Assembly (NCBI RefSeq): GCF_014850975.1
Contig: NZ_JACXST010000003.1
Span: forward strand, 1,054,001-1,118,000
Length of the DNA stretch: 64,000 nt
Reading direction: 5' to 3'
Source: Methylomonas fluvii
GTDB lineage: Bacteria > Pseudomonadota > Gammaproteobacteria > Methylococcales > Methylomonadaceae
Translations under genes and position numbers: made by a program
Shown here: piece by piece, positions 1 to 8,583 of the stretch
Position numbering within the stretch: the stretch's first letter is position 1
Layout: every line of letters starts with the position of its first letter
Notes under the pieces: model-generated
Told to the model about the DNA's origin: nothing
The model's input: only the letters and a program-made list of their open reading frames with translations
The model's database searches: none

Positions 1-785
1 CGACGGTATTTATTCGACCCTGCGCGGCGAAGATGACCGCTTGTGTCTGTTGGTGATCATTGGTGTCAATGAGCACGGTGAAAAGCGGCTTTTGGCGCTC
101 TCGGATGGCTATCGAGAATCCAAGGCATCCTGGCTGAGCGTGTTGCAAGATTTGCAGACTCGCGGTTTACAGGACGCGCCGAAACTGGCCACCGGCGATG
201 GGGCTCTGGGTTTCTGGGCGGCGGTGAATGAAACCTGGCCGCAGACACGGACGCAACGCTGCTGGGTGCATAAAACGGCGAATGTGCTGGCTGCATTACC
301 GGATTCGATTCAGGCTAAAGCCAAGGCTGGCTTGAAAAATATCTGGCTGGCAGAAACCAAAGACCATGCCAGCAAAGCCTTTGACAGCTTCCGGCGTGAC
401 TTTGAGGCCAAATACCCCAAAGCGGTCAATATTCTGGAAAAAGACCGTGAATCGTTACTGGCGTTTTACGATTTTCCCGCTGAACACTGGGTACACATCC
501 GCACCACCAATCCGATCGAATCGAGCTTTGCGACCATTCGCCATCGGACAACGCGGACCAAGAACTGCGTGTCACGGAATTCGCTGCTAGGCCTAGTGTT
601 CCAGTTGGCACTGACCGCCGAAAAAAGTTGGCGCAAGATACGCGGATTTAAACAACTACCGGATGTGATCAACGGCATTCGGTTTCAGGATGGCATTGCC
701 GTCATTACTGAGTCGGATAAAGCGGCAGAAAATCAGCAGATCGCCGCCTGATTCAATTTGCCTATACACCAGATTTGACTATTTC
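1..785 (+). mobile_element. Right part of an IS256-type insertion sequence
   Basis: The element body is the transposase reading frame. After its stop codon the sequence around 760-780 (CCTATACACCAGATTTGAC) resembles the AT-rich terminal inverted repeat of IS256 elements, but the left end is outside the window. The exact right boundary and any target duplication therefore cannot be fixed. Confidence 0.5.
2..751 (+). CDS. IS256-family (mutator-type) transposase, 5'-truncated by window edge
   Basis: This is the C-terminal part of a DDE transposase that moves an IS256-type element. The frame is open from the first bases of the window and begins inside the conserved DGIY segment that carries the first catalytic Asp, so the true start lies outside. 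The second Asp is in ATGDGALGFW and the catalytic Glu in TTNPIESSFATIRHRT, both typical of the family. The Cys/Trp segment QRCWVHKTANVL is also characteristic. A TTG at 41 is only an internal codon. The family is usually near 400 residues and about 250 are visible here. The gene stops at 751, shortly before the likely element end. The frame looks intact, so the copy could be active if its 5' part is complete. Confidence 0.93.
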   Translation, partial: DGIYSTLRGEDDRLCLLVIIGVNEHGEKRLLALSDGYRESKASWLSVLQDLQTRGLQDAPKLATGDGALGFWAAVNETWPQTRTQRCWVHKTANVLAALPDSIQAKAKAGLKNIWLAETKDHASKAFDSFRRDFEAKYPKAVNILEKDRESLLAFYDFPAEHWVHIRTTNPIESSFATIRHRTTRTKNCVSRNSLLGLVFQLALTAEKSWRKIRGFKQLPDVINGIRFQDGIAVITESDKAAENQQIAA

Positions 786-1140
786 TCCAATGGCGCTGGT
801 TTGGGTAATGCCTGTGATGCTGGTAAAAAATTCAAAATACACGATAGCTCCGAGTGAGTCAGCCTTACTCCCAATCATCGCTTCCGCAGCCAACGCATTA
901 ATGCGTTTTTCCAATGGACTGTCGCCAGCTTGGCATCGCACAGCAACGCCTTCGGGGTTTCCTGCGTCGCAATCAGGGCGTGCAGATGGTTTTGGCGGCG
1001 GCCTTCTGACCGGGCAGAGCATCAATACGACGAGCAAACCCGCGTAAAGCCAGGGTTTGATCGATGGTCGTGTCCAAGCGACAAAACCCATGCGCTCGAC
1101 ATATTCCACCAGGGTATTGGCATCGACAGCGTCGGTTTAC
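762..1140 (-). pseudogene. Possible decayed reading frame, unidentified
   Basis: This stretch lies between the IS256 end and the dehydrogenase remnant. Protein-like runs appear on the minus strand but jump between frames, for example VEYVERMGF in one frame, IDQTLALRGFARRIDALPG in the next and ALIATQETPKALLCDAKLA in the third. That pattern suggests a gene broken by frameshifts. I do not recognise the product. It could equally be chance coding potential in IS-scarred DNA. Confidence 0.25.
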
Positions 1141-1324
1141 TGTTTTTCATTAATACCTTGGCAAAGTGTTGCGAGGCCTCGGGATTGCCCCCATCACGGG
1201 AATACCGGCGTTATGCGACGCAATCAGTGGTAAATGCCTCACGCGGCGACGTGGTCGATAGCAAACCCTTGATGGCTAAGCGCATCGCCGGCGCCGGCCT
1301 GGACGTTTACGAAGGCGTAACCTA

Positions 1325-2848
1325 ACATAGTCGCCCCTGAAAAGCCACAAATTCACGGCTAAAGCATTGAAACACAATAAATAATTGAAGAAAAAGACGG
1401 GCAATAATTGCAAGAAATTAGTAAAATAGATATTAATTTCTTGCAAATTTTTATCGAAAATGAAGCCAAAATCCCAAGAAAGTAGCGGCCAAATCGATCT
1501 ATTCAACACACCACTGGCCGACCTGTTGAATCCGAAGCATGAGCTTTACCAACTGGCAAATTTGATCGATTGGAAAGTACTGGATGATGCGTTCGGTGAA
1601 TTTTTTACCGAGAACCAAGGCGCTCCGGCGTTGCCAACGCGTCTTATTGCCGGGCTTCATTACCTCAAACATGCGTTTGCACGCTCGGACGAAGCGGTCG
1701 TGGCACAGTGGCTTGAAAATCCCTATTGGCAATATTTTTGTGGCGAAGAGTATTTCCAACACCAGATACCTTGCCACCCCACGTCACTGACCTATTGGCG
1801 AAAACGGATCGGAGAAGAAGGTTGCGAGTGGATGTTATCGGTGACGATCCAGGCTGGCGTAGCCAGCAAGACCGTGAAGAAACAGGATTTTGAATCGGTG
1901 ACGGTTGATAGCACGGTGCAAGAGAAAGCCATCACGTATCCGACCGATGGAAAATTGTATGAACGCTGTCGCCAGCACATGGTACGTCTGGCTGAGCAGC
2001 ATGAGATTACACTACGGCAGAACTACAACCGCAAAGCCCCCTATTTGCTGATGATGGCGAACCGGTACAGTCATGCCAAGCAAATGAAGCGCAAACGCAA
2101 AATGCTCAAACAGCTCAAAACTTTGGTGGGTCGGGTTTACCGAGATATCGAGCGCCAATTGACGGATCAATCCGATGCAGTCAAATTGGCTTTTAAAGAG
2201 ACGCTAGAGAAAACCCAACGGATTTTGAACCAACAACCCCAGGATAAAAACAAGCTGTACAGTTTCCACGCCACGGAAGTCGAATGCATTTCCAAAGGCA
2301 AAGTCCACAAGAAGTATGAATTCGGCGTCAAAGTGGGCATCACCGTCACCAACAAAAGTAATTTTGTGCTCGGCGCCCGCAGCTTTTCCGGTAATCCCTA
2401 CGATGGACACACCCTGGAATCGTGTCTGGAACAGGCGGAGATTCTAAGCGGTACACGCGCAAAAGAAGCTTTTGTGGATTTAGGATACCGTGGTGTCGAG
2501 GTCCCGAACGTGACCATTTACAAAGCCCGGCAAAAGAGAGGAATAAACACCCGGCGACTCAAACGCGCCCTCAAACGCCGCAATGCCATCGAACCCGTCA
2601 TCGGGCACCTCAAAAACGACGGATTGCTGGGCCGCAATTACCTGAAAGGCGAACTGGGCGATGCCATGCATGCCATCTTATGCGGTGCTGGCCACAATAT
2701 CCGTATGATCCTCAGGCAGTTGAGGATTTTTTTGCCTCATTTTTGGAGACCGCCATGTCGGATTTTGGCGCGGCCATTGAGCGCGCCGTTTTTATTGTCG
2801 GCCTGAATGCTGGTGTTCGGAAAATATCGGCTTTTTCAGGGACGACTA
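1325..2848 (+). mobile_element. IS5-type insertion sequence, complete
   Basis: The element is about 1.52 kb with one transposase gene. Imperfect terminal inverted repeats can be read directly: TAGTCGCCCCTGAAAAGCC at 1328-1346 and the reverse complement of GGCTTTTTCAGGGACGACTA at 2829-2848. A CCTA sequence flanks both sides (1321-1324 and 2849-2852) and is the best candidate for a 4-bp target duplication. The element sits within the dehydrogenase remnant. The exact left boundary is uncertain by a few bases. Confidence 0.8.
1460..2806 (+). CDS. IS5-family transposase
   Basis: This 448-residue DDE transposase has the N-terminal IS5-type domain (residues about 15-110: LANLIDWKVLDDAF, LPTRLIAGLHYLKH, NPYWQYFCGE) and the DDE core after it. 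The first Asp is in ESVTVDSTVQEKA and the second in EAFVDLGYRGVE. The C-terminal RRNAIEPVIGHLKNDG carries the Glu in the usual Y/R-E context. A basic, coiled linker (KQMKRKRKMLKQLK) separates the first two. The start at 1460 is the first ATG inside the left terminal repeat. The frame is full length and unbroken, so the element may be active. The last 20 residues read into low-complexity sequence near the right end. Confidence 0.93.
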   Translation: MKPKSQESSGQIDLFNTPLADLLNPKHELYQLANLIDWKVLDDAFGEFFTENQGAPALPTRLIAGLHYLKHAFARSDEAVVAQWLENPYWQYFCGEEYFQHQIPCHPTSLTYWRKRIGEEGCEWMLSVTIQAGVASKTVKKQDFESVTVDSTVQEKAITYPTDGKLYERCRQHMVRLAEQHEITLRQNYNRKAPYLLMMANRYSHAKQMKRKRKMLKQLKTLVGRVYRDIERQLTDQSDAVKLAFKETLEKTQRILNQQPQDKNKLYSFHATEVECISKGKVHKKYEFGVKVGITVTNKSNFVLGARSFSGNPYDGHTLESCLEQAEILSGTRAKEAFVDLGYRGVEVPNVTIYKARQKRGINTRRLKRALKRRNAIEPVIGHLKNDGLLGRNYLKGELGDAMHAILCGAGHNIRMILRQLRIFLPHFWRPPCRILARPLSAPFLLSA

Positions 2849-3041
2849 CCTATGTCTGGACGTTACAGGGCTGGACAAGGCCGCACTCCTCCCCCGTCTG
2901 GGCAGCGCCACGATTGCGATGTGTACTGTGCGATGGGGAAAAAGTATTGGCGAATTTGCAGGCTTATTTTTCAGGTGAGGAACTTCCGGATAGAGTGATC
3001 TATCCGGCACTACAAACCATGAATCGGCTTATCCTAGCGAC

Positions 3042-3764
3042 TTAAGCAATGTTGGGCTGTTTACGTTTTTTAAAACCCAAAACACCCAGTAAGCCCGCTA
3101 AAAACGACCAAACCGCGGCCGGCAATGGCACAGGTGAAGCTAGCATAGTGCTCGTAATTTTAACGTCAGCCGAAAGCGTTTCCGATGCACCGGGATTTAG
3201 TGAAAAACTAAATACTCCAGAACTGCCATTGACCGTAAACTGCTCGGAAAAAGGCACTGAAAGCGTAGCGTTAAGATTATCGAAACCGCTGAAAGTGTAG
3301 TCGGAGTTGTAATAGTCAAGATAGACATCGCTGTCGGCAGCCTCACCGGCAACTGCGGCATGAAGCATATAGTTCAGCGTTAAATCCACATTGATTACAG
3401 CCGTGCTGGAATTAAAAAAAGTCAAACTGAATACGCCGTAATGCTGCGACTTAAACTCACCGGCATTGTCTTGACCGCTCACAGAAAAGCTTAAGGGTGT
3501 GTCCAGAGTTAAAGGAAACAAACCGGCACCGTGACTTGGCGTAACCGTACCATTGTCGGCAATCAAGAAAGAGTCCGGACTACCCAACATTTCAAAAGAT
3601 CCGTCGATATCGAGTCCGTCCGCACTCGAGGAAAGACTGTACGTCAGAGTAGCATAATTACTAAATACGCTTACCGCATGAGCCTGCTGCCCGTAAAACA
3701 CCGACAATATTGCGACTACCGTCGGGTAAAAAAATCTAGCGCTTCCGTTATTTGCAAATCCCAT
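3042..3764 (-). CDS. VPLPA-CTERM surface-sorted protein, unknown function
   Basis: This is a 240-residue exported protein. An N-terminal signal peptide (residues about 1-30, ending near QQAHA) is followed by a beta-rich, Ser/Thr/Asn-rich body without recognisable enzyme motifs. The tail is PVPLPAAVWSFLAGLLG plus a KKRK basic end, the layout of the VPLPA-CTERM sorting signal (TIGR03370-like), which is a variant of PEP-CTERM thought to be processed by an exosortase. It lies 92 bp downstream of the di-heme peroxidase on the same strand and could be cotranscribed with it. The body resembles none of the other sorted proteins in the window. Function is unknown. Confidence 0.8.
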   Translation of the reverse strand: MGFANNGSARFFYPTVVAILSVFYGQQAHAVSVFSNYATLTYSLSSSADGLDIDGSFEMLGSPDSFLIADNGTVTPSHGAGLFPLTLDTPLSFSVSGQDNAGEFKSQHYGVFSLTFFNSSTAVINVDLTLNYMLHAAVAGEAADSDVYLDYYNSDYTFSGFDNLNATLSVPFSEQFTVNGSSGVFSFSLNPGASETLSADVKITSTMLASPVPLPAAVWSFLAGLLGVLGFKKRKQPNIA

Positions 3765-3796
3765 GTTGAAAATCCTAAAATCTAAAGTTCAAATTG

Positions 3797-3837
3797 AATG
3801 TGGGCTAGCGCAAAATCCGATCGCCCCAGCCCGCATT
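3797..3837 (-). other. Hairpin between the peroxidase and the downstream VPLPA protein
   Basis: Arms AATGTGGGCT (3797-3806) and AGCCCGCATT (3828-3837) pair with one mismatch over a 21-base loop. No T-run follows on the minus strand, so it is not a classical terminator for the peroxidase transcript. It could stabilise or process the message. Confidence 0.35.
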
Positions 3838-3856
3838 TTTAACACCTTGTTTACAA

Positions 3857-6115
3857 CTAAGGCGCCAAATAAGTATCGAAAGGCCGAATCGGGTCTTGTA
3901 AACCATTCGCCCCCACTGCCGGTATGGTCATGGTTTCTTCTATCGCTAGGTTGCTGTTCAACGGATTACCTGGAGTCACGGCGACATTATCCCCGACATG
4001 TCCGTGCGGTACGACAATTTCAGGATGATCGAACGGCGCCTTGTCGTAGCGAACTCGTTCATCGGTGAGCGTTTTCAGAAACTCAATTAAATCGGCTCGT
4101 ATCGATGCAGGCTGGCCGGACAGAGCGATCTGATTGACAACAATATGCTTGTTATCATTGTTGAAGTTACCCTTTCTGGAATAAAACTCAAGGACTTGCT
4201 CCAAAGTAGACATGCTGCCGTTGTGCATATAGGGCCCAGTCAATTCAATGTTACGTAAAGTTGGGACTTTAAACGCAGCCTTGGTGGCAATACTCATTTT
4301 CTCTGTCGTCAAGTTCGCTAAAGCCGCAGCGGCTGTGGGAATGTAGGCCGAGCTGGCAACGGTACAGTTTTGGTTTCGCAGCAGCCCCTCTTTGCTACCA
4401 TCTGCGATAATTCCGTCAGCTACGCCGAACCAACGGAAAAACGGTATCGCGTTATCAGCCAACGCTTTAATAAAGTCGCAGGCTTGCACAGTCGTCACAC
4501 TCGAGTCCAGCACACCAGCTGGATTATCGAGCAAGTATTGGACATATTGCTTGGTAAATGACAAAGGATTACCAAAATCGTCCACGCCATCCACCCCCAA
4601 ATCAGAGTCCGGGTCCGCTACGCCTGTGTTGGCAAAACCCAAGTCCATCAATTTGTAATAGCTGGTAGCGCCATTTCGAGTAGTGTCCCGAGTCACAACA
4701 TTCGCGGCTGGTGTGATACCGCCGATTCTGCCGCCGTCACCGTCACCGATAGCATTCGGACCGTAAGGAATAGGTTGACTAAGCGGTCCGTAATTCATGC
4801 CGGGCGTAGGCGTCACCAAACTCGCATTGGTAGCTACCGCGGCAATGCTTAAGGTCGGCCCACCATGGCACAGTTGACAATGGTTGCCGGTAAAAGCCTC
4901 AAACCCGCGTGTCAGGGTATCAATTTTTTCCTGGTCGTACCCTAAGTTAGTCCAAATAGGCTCCAAACTATCTGGGTCGCGCGCGGTCAAATCGATTGGG
5001 GCCTGGTCCGATATTAACGTGCCTTGGTATAACTGTAATGCGATACCGAAAAACATCGAAAAATTGGCTTCCATTTGGTCGTAAGGGGCTCTTCCCGGAC
5101 GCCCCCCGAAAGGACCGATACCGCTGTAAGACCAGTATTTCTGATTAAAAGCTTGCTTGATAAGTGCTTTATAAGTGGTATTGAGGCCCGGCTGCAAATT
5201 TCCAGCGCTGCTCAAACTATATGGACCAAGCACACTATCTTCGTTGTGAACCTTTTGGTTCTGTAGAGGCTGCCTTAACAATAACTTTCTTCCGATATCC
5301 GGCCAAACTCGCTGCCGGCATCCCATTTCCGAATCACTCAAAGGCGGAGCAACCGCAAGTGAGGCCAACGAAGAATTGAGCAAATGTAAGCGTGATTTTT
5401 GAACATTCCGCGCATTGACTTTCTCCCAGACACCTGCCGTCGGGTCACGGTCGCCCCATGGACTACTGCCGTTAAACACGTTATTGGCTCTGCCGTCCCA
5501 AAAATTGCGATGATTAAAAACCGCGTTGATCACGGTTGGCGCGTTACGCGGCTCAACCCTCCGCGTCCCAATACCATTCACGTGAAACACCGGATCAGCG
5601 CCTCTGGCGCATTGATCGTTATTGCCACTAAACTGTGATGCACTAATGAAGGTTCCGCTAAAAGTACCTGCCGAAGACACTACATCGTCGGAATTAAAGG
5701 TGACCTGACTCGCTGAATTTAGCGGATCGCTATATCGACGTAGCGGAAAGTCGGCAACGCTGAGTTCGTGATTGGGACCACCCAAGCCGGTCGGCAACGC
5801 TTCGAAGGTTTGCCCGCTGGCTTGAGTACTTTTTTGACCAGGATTGATTTGATTTTTGACACGGCTATCCGCGCCGGCATGGAAATGACAAGAACCGCAA
5901 GCCATGCCATCACTGCCGACATTGACATCCCAAAATAACGCTTTACCTAAAGCGATCGCTTTATTCTTGTCCACAACAATGGGATTTGGACCATCGGTAA
6001 GTCCCGGCACGGGCGGAACCGGCACACGTTGCAGCGGCATAGGCATAGGCCCATGGGCAACTGCTGCCTGCGACACGACCAAACAACACATAATAACAAT
6101 ATCGGTTAATCTCAT
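3857..6115 (-). CDS. Large di-heme cytochrome c peroxidase, CorB/SACCP-like (MauG superfamily)
   Basis: This 752-residue secreted di-heme protein has a signal peptide ending near AAVAHG. Heme motif 1 is C73-GS-C76-H77 and heme motif 2 is C413-QL-C416-H417. The late segment GPYMHNGSMSTLEQVLEFY is the typical C-terminal signature of bacterial cytochrome c peroxidase/MauG proteins. Ordinary bacterial peroxidases are about 330 residues. The 700-750 residue form is known from methanotrophs as the surface-associated peroxidase encoded beside MopE (Methylococcus capsulatus) or CorA (Methylomicrobium). The gene upstream here has features of that partner, so a CorB-like role in copper-responsive surface chemistry is inferred. 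Whether it is a peroxidase or an oxidase acting on the partner is not decided by the sequence. Confidence 0.85.
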   Translation of the reverse strand: MRLTDIVIMCCLVVSQAAVAHGPMPMPLQRVPVPPVPGLTDGPNPIVVDKNKAIALGKALFWDVNVGSDGMACGSCHFHAGADSRVKNQINPGQKSTQASGQTFEALPTGLGGPNHELSVADFPLRRYSDPLNSASQVTFNSDDVVSSAGTFSGTFISASQFSGNNDQCARGADPVFHVNGIGTRRVEPRNAPTVINAVFNHRNFWDGRANNVFNGSSPWGDRDPTAGVWEKVNARNVQKSRLHLLNSSLASLAVAPPLSDSEMGCRQRVWPDIGRKLLLRQPLQNQKVHNEDSVLGPYSLSSAGNLQPGLNTTYKALIKQAFNQKYWSYSGIGPFGGRPGRAPYDQMEANFSMFFGIALQLYQGTLISDQAPIDLTARDPDSLEPIWTNLGYDQEKIDTLTRGFEAFTGNHCQLCHGGPTLSIAAVATNASLVTPTPGMNYGPLSQPIPYGPNAIGDGDGGRIGGITPAANVVTRDTTRNGATSYYKLMDLGFANTGVADPDSDLGVDGVDDFGNPLSFTKQYVQYLLDNPAGVLDSSVTTVQACDFIKALADNAIPFFRWFGVADGIIADGSKEGLLRNQNCTVASSAYIPTAAAALANLTTEKMSIATKAAFKVPTLRNIELTGPYMHNGSMSTLEQVLEFYSRKGNFNNDNKHIVVNQIALSGQPASIRADLIEFLKTLTDERVRYDKAPFDHPEIVVPHGHVGDNVAVTPGNPLNSNLAIEETMTIPAVGANGLQDPIRPFDTYLAP

Positions 6116-6205
6116 TTTTTGCCTCTAAATTAATCCTATCCGTCGCTTGATCAAGTATGCCGCAACATTGCCACCAACAGCCAACTCGCCAAGTCGCCAA
6201 GTCTC

Positions 6206-6236
6206 GTTGCAAGAGCGGCGAATTCACTCTTGCAAC
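6206..6236 (-). other. Perfect hairpin between the CorA-like and CorB-like genes
   Basis: GTTGCAAGAG (6206-6215) and CTCTTGCAAC (6227-6236) form a perfect 10-bp stem with an 11-base loop. The minus-strand sequence after it is not T-rich. It could partially terminate or protect the upstream message and so set unequal expression of the two genes. Confidence 0.5.
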
Positions 6237-6244
6237 AGTAGCGT

Positions 6245-7162
6245 TTACCGTGAAAACTTACTCGAATTGCGCTTACCAAAGCCCAGCAAACCGACCAAAG
6301 CACTACCAAATAGCCAAACAGCACCAGGCAACGGGACTGGAGCGGCAGTGCTAAGATTCAATCGATACCCAGCGTGCGGGTTAAAGTTACCTTCTCCCGA
6401 GTTACCGCCTAGATATATTGAATAAACCTGTCCGGCAACTGCGGTAAACACCAATGCGTTCGTAGCGTCTACGGTCGCGTCATGCGTCAAATAGGTTAGG
6501 CCGGTGGTGCCCATGGGGTTGTCCGCGGTAAAACTGGTCTCGTTCCAACCCGCATGGTGACTATAGTTGGGGGTTGTAGCCTTGGATGTATCCGTATCCA
6601 TGCCGGTAAAAACCGTAACACCAAAATTGCTCCACGACTTATCGGGCTCGGAAACATTAAACAGTGGCGTTAACCTGATGGATACTTCGGTGGTAACGTC
6701 GGATTTGAACAAGCCTATATCGGTATTGTGCGCCCAGCCGGTAGAGCCATCGAACCAAGCACCTTTAGCTGTATCGATATTAGCCAAGTACGTTGTACCC
6801 GCCACTGGACCCCATGCAGTCCCGTAGCGCGTCGCGGCATCGGCTTGCGAAATCTCCAAGGAATCTCCCGCAGCCGTGACATGCGCCGCCCAGTTCGCAA
6901 TCGACAAGCCTTCGTAGCCAAACGGCCTTACCGCACCAACTGTTCCCAACCAAGGCAAAGGGGTTCCGGTATTAGTACCATTGTTATTGCGAGTCCAGCC
7001 GTCGGTAGATAAGGCCGCCGCATCGGTAGGATTACCGTTGGTAATGGGCTTATTGGTGTTATACATCGTGGTGGAGGCTGAAGCATTTGATACGCCAGCG
7101 AGGGTTATTGCGCCGCCAGCGATAGCTAAAGAAATAGCTTTGGCAAGTGTGTTTCTTATCAT
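6245..7162 (-). CDS. MopE/CorA-like candidate copper-binding surface protein with VPLPA-CTERM tail
   Basis: This is an exported protein of about 305 residues. An upstream in-frame TTG at 7189 would add nine residues, but the ATG at 7162 has an AGGA nine bases upstream and leads directly into a signal peptide (ending near SNASAS). In the numbering from 7189, W152-A-H154 in GWAHNTDIG is a Trp-x-His motif, with further His at 211-212, 236 and 272. In MopE and CorA, copper(I) is bound by two His and a kynurenine made from a Trp two residues before the first His. That arrangement, plus the CorB-sized peroxidase next door, is the basis for this call. The C-terminus is VPLPGAVWLFGSALVGLLGF with a GKR end, an anchor-type sorting signal. 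Homology was not tested. Confidence 0.5.
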   Translation of the reverse strand: MIRNTLAKAISLAIAGGAITLAGVSNASASTTMYNTNKPITNGNPTDAAALSTDGWTRNNNGTNTGTPLPWLGTVGAVRPFGYEGLSIANWAAHVTAAGDSLEISQADAATRYGTAWGPVAGTTYLANIDTAKGAWFDGSTGWAHNTDIGLFKSDVTTEVSIRLTPLFNVSEPDKSWSNFGVTVFTGMDTDTSKATTPNYSHHAGWNETSFTADNPMGTTGLTYLTHDATVDATNALVFTAVAGQVYSIYLGGNSGEGNFNPHAGYRLNLSTAAPVPLPGAVWLFGSALVGLLGFGKRNSSKFSR

Positions 7163-7785
7163 CAGATTTATCCTAAAAAATATGTCCAAAAAAAGTTACT
7201 ACTGAACTAGACTGCTAATGACAAAAAGGTCATTGTTGATCCCTTACGCTAAGCATCAACCGAGAATTAGCAAAAACGATGCCATAGCGAAAAGCCTTAT
7301 AAAGCCTCGCCTTAACCAACAATAATCAGACCCCAGGAAGAAAAAACAGGTTAAATCACTTAATTAAATACGGGAATTGGCGCCAAAGAGCGCCGATGCG
7401 AATGCAAGACCAACACCGAAAGTATGGTCAGTCACTTGTGAACAAAATAATGCCGTTTTTGGTTAGATCAATAGCGGACCAAAAAACGTCCTTTGCAAAT
7501 TAGACTTCATATTTTTCACAGTCAACGCGACAATTATAAGACTTTGGTCTAATTTACTTTTTACCAACAAGCGCATTGTTGGTCGTAAATTTTCCATAAA
7601 TTAATCTATGTTATATACAGCATAGATTTACTGGCATTTACCCTATTTTTACCCCCTCAGGTAACGGCGAGCAAGCCATTTTCAGGGGCTACTTTATAGC
7701 CACCACTGCCATTCCGCTACAAACAAAGAAGGGCAAGACGAACTCGCCTTGCCCTCCAGTTCAAGCAGGATTTCAAATAACCAGT
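7163..7785. promoter_or_regulatory. Upstream region of the CorA-like gene; no gene seen
   Basis: No convincing coding frame is present in about 620 bases. The stretch is AT-rich. An inverted repeat CGTTTTTGGT (7454-7463) / ACCAAAAAACG (7478-7488) spans a 14-base loop. AGAC-TTTG-GTCT lies near 7533-7545. If the CorA-like call is right, a copper-responsive promoter should lie here, but no known operator consensus was recognised. Confidence 0.4.
7730..7755 (-). terminator. Probable terminator downstream of the VPVPG-tailed protein
   Basis: AGGGCAAG (7730-7737) and CTTGCCCT (7748-7755) form a perfect 8-bp stem. On the minus strand it is followed by TTCTTTGTTTG, which is moderately T-rich. It lies 31 bases beyond the stop codon at 7786. 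Confidence 0.6.
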
Positions 7786-8583
7786 TTAAATCATCGCTTT
7801 TCTGCGGCCTTGCGCAATCATGCCCAACAAAGCGGAACCGAACAACCACACCGCGCCAGGAACCGGCACGCTTGAAACAGGCGCATCCAGCGTAATATCG
7901 TCAATACGGATGTCCCAATCCGGATAACTGCCCAACGCATAATTAACGGTTGGACTGTGATTAAAGCCCTGGAAAGTCAGCCAGAACGCGCCTATATCAC
8001 CCCAATCGGAATCGGCAGCCAACAGGTCACTTAAAGTGACGTTCTGATCGAAAGTACCATCGTTAGCTACGACATAGCTAGCGATAGGTGCAGTATTACC
8101 GCCTTCTGGGTCGCTGCTTGAACCGGCACCACCACTAGTAGCACCAGCAGCTGTCAGCAAGCCGTTATTAATAGCATTGCTATAACCGTACAGCACGAAA
8201 TTGCCACCCGCCTCGCCATTGGTTACGTTCAGGTAAATATTTTGCAAGCTGAAGTTGGAAAGATCAGCCATACGCACATAGAGACCGGTGGAATCCGGAT
8301 GGTACTGCGCTTCGCGATCACCTGAAGTACCTTGACGATGATAATGAGCGCCGGAATCAGTAGGATCGCCCACAGTACCCACTACGATACCGTTTTGAGC
8401 GAAGCAATTGGAATCTGGACAGCCACCGATAAAAGCGCCAGTTGTTTCATTGGCGTTACCATAAGTAGCCGCTGTCATTCCTTGGAAATCGACAGTCGCC
8501 GCTTGAGCATTAGTCGCTAAAGCCGCCGTGCCAACCAAAAATAAACCACCCAAGGTCTTGAGTGTAAAAGCTTTGTTCATCAT
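7786..8583 (-). CDS. Member A of an HxH/YHADS domain family, exported, VPVPG-CTERM tail
   Basis: This exported protein has about 265 residues; the ATG at 8583 has GGAG nine bases upstream. A signal peptide ends near NAQAA. The body starts TVDFQGM..ATYG and carries QNGIVVGT, HYHRQG, DREAQYHPDSTGLYVR and a final WDIRIDDITLD. The same landmarks, in the same order, occur in three other proteins of this window (the insert of the DUF3570 fusion and the genes at 13987 and 14907). The paired Cys (CPDSNC) and HxH could bind metal. The tail VPVPGAVWLFGSALLG plus QGRRK is a sorting/anchor signal. I do not recognise a named domain. It is followed by a terminator and so is probably expressed alone. Confidence 0.75.
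   Translation of the reverse strand: MMNKAFTLKTLGGLFLVGTAALATNAQAATVDFQGMTAATYGNANETTGAFIGGCPDSNCFAQNGIVVGTVGDPTDSGAHYHRQGTSGDREAQYHPDSTGLYVRMADLSNFSLQNIYLNVTNGEAGGNFVLYGYSNAINNGLLTAAGATSGGAGSSSDPEGGNTAPIASYVVANDGTFDQNVTLSDLLAADSDWGDIGAFWLTFQGFNHSPTVNYALGSYPDWDIRIDDITLDAPVSSVPVPGAVWLFGSALLGMIAQGRRKAMI

Larger units (their letters stand above)
1200..3045 (+). pseudogene. D-2-hydroxyacid dehydrogenase remnant, split by an IS5-type element
   Basis: The left piece (about 1225-1322) encodes NASRGDVVD followed by IAGAGLDVYEG, the C-terminal NAD-domain signature of D-isomer 2-hydroxyacid dehydrogenases (glyoxylate/hydroxypyruvate reductase group). The IS5-type element starts immediately after it. 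Beyond the element, LDKAALLPRLGSATI (about 2875-2920) and GEKVLANLQAYFSGEELP (about 2935-2990) match the next parts of the same family, but in two different frames. The gene is therefore interrupted and also frameshifted. The N-terminal half is missing and unrelated sequence lies upstream of about 1200. Family assignment rests on these motifs only. The remnant is presumably non-functional. Confidence 0.7.

Noticed and set aside
930..1325. A 131-residue plus-strand frame ending in the dehydrogenase motif
   Set aside because: Only the last 30 or so residues resemble a protein family. The first part matches nothing I recognise, so it is treated as a pseudogene rather than a gene.
2422..3045. Long frame overlapping the IS5 transposase end and the dehydrogenase remnant
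   Set aside because: Most of it is the transposase in another frame. Only its last part matches the dehydrogenase pseudogene, which is reported separately.
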